From positions 1 through 6,044 of the forward strand of contig JAFWWX010000171.1 of assembly GCA_017517985.1 (NCBI GenBank): a stretch of 6,044 nt of DNA. The letters are read 5' to 3'. The number at the start of each line of letters is the position of its first letter. Positions within the stretch are counted from its first letter, which is position 1. The notes beneath the pieces were generated by a model. It ran no database searches. It saw only the letters and a program-made list of their open reading frames with translations, and was not told where the DNA came from. This DNA is from Clostridia bacterium. GTDB lineage: Bacteria > Bacillota_A > Clostridia > Oscillospirales > CAG-382. Shown piece after piece: positions 4,922 to 6,044 of the stretch. The translations under genes and the position numbers were made by a program.

Positions 4922-6044
4922 TTGCTTGACTGGATATTTGAGGGTATTGTTACATGGATAAGCAGTATCGTAACCGATTTGATGGATGCGGTGTCCGGCT
5001 TATTCTTAAATGCTCTCGGCACAGACATGACAGCGATGGAAGAATACTTCCCATTCGTTGAAAAAGCTTTTACTGTTATGCAGTACACAGGATGGGCTAT
5101 CTTGTTCTTGGTAACAGTATGGCAGTTGTTCAGGATTTTCGGTGGACCTATTACGGAAGCAGAAAACCCGTGGACATTAATCGCCAGAAGTTCACTTTTC
5201 GCACTGCTTATCGGTTATGCAAAGCCTATTTTCACACTTGCACTTGATATTGCCACAGCACCATATACGGCGTTGATGGATGTAACAATGTCAGCTGAGG
5301 ATTTTACCTTTGCAGGTGTCGGAAGTGCGCTTAGCAACGGACTCACGACTATTGTTTCGGTCGTCTCGGTTGTAGGACTATTACTCCTTGTCATACTGGA
5401 AATAGCACTTGGTTGGAATTACTTCAAACTTCTGCTTGAAACTGTTGAAAGATATGTGGTTGTAGGTGTTCTTTGTTACACATCTCCTCTCGCATATTCG
5501 ATGGGAGCATCAAAAACAACGAGCAATGTGTTCAGATCGTGGTGTCACATGGTTGGTTCACAGCTTCTACTGCTTGTTATGAATGTTTGGTTCCTGAGAG
5601 CCTTCAACAGTTCAATGGGACAGTTTATGGGTAACAGCGGTGCTTTGTCAACAGGACAAGGCAGTATTTTCCTATGGCTGTTCTGTGCGTTGGCATTTTT
5701 GAAAACTGCACAGAAATTTGATAGCTACCTGGCTTCCATTGGTCTTAATGTTGCCCAGACCGGAAGCAGTATGGGTATGGAACTGCTTATGGCCGCACGA
5801 GTTGTAAGTGGTATCGGTAGTGGTACAAGAAGTGCCGGTAATGTTTTCAGAGGCGGAAGCTCTGCAACAGGAACCGGAGCAGCTTCAGCAGGATTTGCAG
5901 GCGGGTTTGCAAGCAAATTCAAGGGTAACAGTTATGTTCGTGACGCTGTAGTAAGTGGCGGTTCACGAATGGGCATGGGCGGAACTATCGGATTTGTCGG
6001 CAGAGCATTTGGAGGTATGGCAGCACGTGGAGGTGCAACCTTAA
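4922..6044 (+). CDS. virB6: VirB6/TrbL-like conjugal transfer membrane protein, CD1112 family, 3' partial
   Basis: This is a polytopic inner-membrane channel component of a Gram-positive type IV secretion (conjugation) machine, of the kind found in Tn1549 and Clostridioides CTn elements. 374 codons are visible and the frame is still open at the window end. The start is TTG, set by a strong Shine-Dalgarno, giving MLDWIFEGIVTWIS. Family-typical blocks include DAVSGLFLNALGTDM (22-36), FGGPITEAENPW (73-84), ALGWNYFKLLLETVERY (162-178), CYTSPLAYSMG (185-195) and KTAQKFDSYLASIGLNVAQTG (261-281). Hydrophobic segments lie near 50-72, 88-112, 141-164, 178-195, 212-228 and 247-262. From about 295 the chain is rich in Gly, Ala and Ser (low complexity) with SKFKGNSYVRDAVV at 331-344. 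In related ICEs a small membrane protein (Maff2) usually precedes this gene; here a Tn7-like element occupies that side. Its composition is more GC-rich than the tns genes. Confidence 0.92.
   Translation, partial: MLDWIFEGIVTWISSIVTDLMDAVSGLFLNALGTDMTAMEEYFPFVEKAFTVMQYTGWAILFLVTVWQLFRIFGGPITEAENPWTLIARSSLFALLIGYAKPIFTLALDIATAPYTALMDVTMSAEDFTFAGVGSALSNGLTTIVSVVSVVGLLLLVILEIALGWNYFKLLLETVERYVVVGVLCYTSPLAYSMGASKTTSNVFRSWCHMVGSQLLLLVMNVWFLRAFNSSMGQFMGNSGALSTGQGSIFLWLFCALAFLKTAQKFDSYLASIGLNVAQTGSSMGMELLMAARVVSGIGSGTRSAGNVFRGGSSATGTGAASAGFAGGFASKFKGNSYVRDAVVSGGSRMGMGGTIGFVGRAFGGMAARGGATL

Noticed and set aside
4894..4922. Promoter with TTGTCA at 4894-4899
   Set aside because: Any -10 box at normal spacing would fall at or beyond the virB6 ribosome site, so the transcript would lack it.
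5725..5922. Minus-strand 65-codon frame rich in Pro, Ala and Leu
   Set aside because: It is the antisense of the Gly/Ala-rich part of the virB6-like gene; its odd composition follows from that low-complexity coding sequence.

Overview
The window looks like a piece of an AT-rich Firmicutes genome, most likely a gut-type Clostridia (Lachnospiraceae or Oscillospiraceae level). The signs are strong GGAGG ribosome binding sites, a TTG start, and a conjugation protein of the kind found in Tn1549/CTn-type integrative and conjugative elements (ICEs). This host placement is an inference from gene content and codon style, not from a marker gene.

Positions 2-4767 hold three tightly overlapping plus-strand genes forming the core of a Tn7-like transposon: tnsB (DDE transposase, 5' end outside the window), tnsC (AAA+ ATPase regulator) and a long tniQ/tnsD-type target selector. 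Both junctions are overlaps with a Shine-Dalgarno sequence inside the end of the upstream gene, so the three proteins are probably translationally coupled. TnsC would bridge the TniQ-bound target and the TnsB-bound transposon ends, and TnsB would carry out strand transfer. No tnsA, guide-RNA module or cargo is visible; the left part of the element lies outside the window.

Positions 4768-4921 form the junction. An intrinsic terminator directly follows tniQ. Next come two perfect 20-bp direct repeats 33 bp apart, then a sequence that reads TGTTGAGT... on the minus strand starting at 4881. Read inward from 4881, this has the layout of a Tn7-like end: a terminal TGT, then TnsB-type repeats. I therefore place the element boundary at 4881, with AGTGC (4882-4886) as the candidate 5-bp target duplication.

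Positions 4922-6044 encode a polytopic VirB6/TrbL-like conjugation channel protein (CD1112 family), which continues past the window end. Its base composition is visibly more GC-rich than the tns genes. The picture is a Tn7-like transposon sitting about 40 bp upstream of a core transfer gene of an ICE. The most interesting possibility is that this TniQ recognises a conserved site in the ICE conjugation locus and so uses the ICE as a vehicle.
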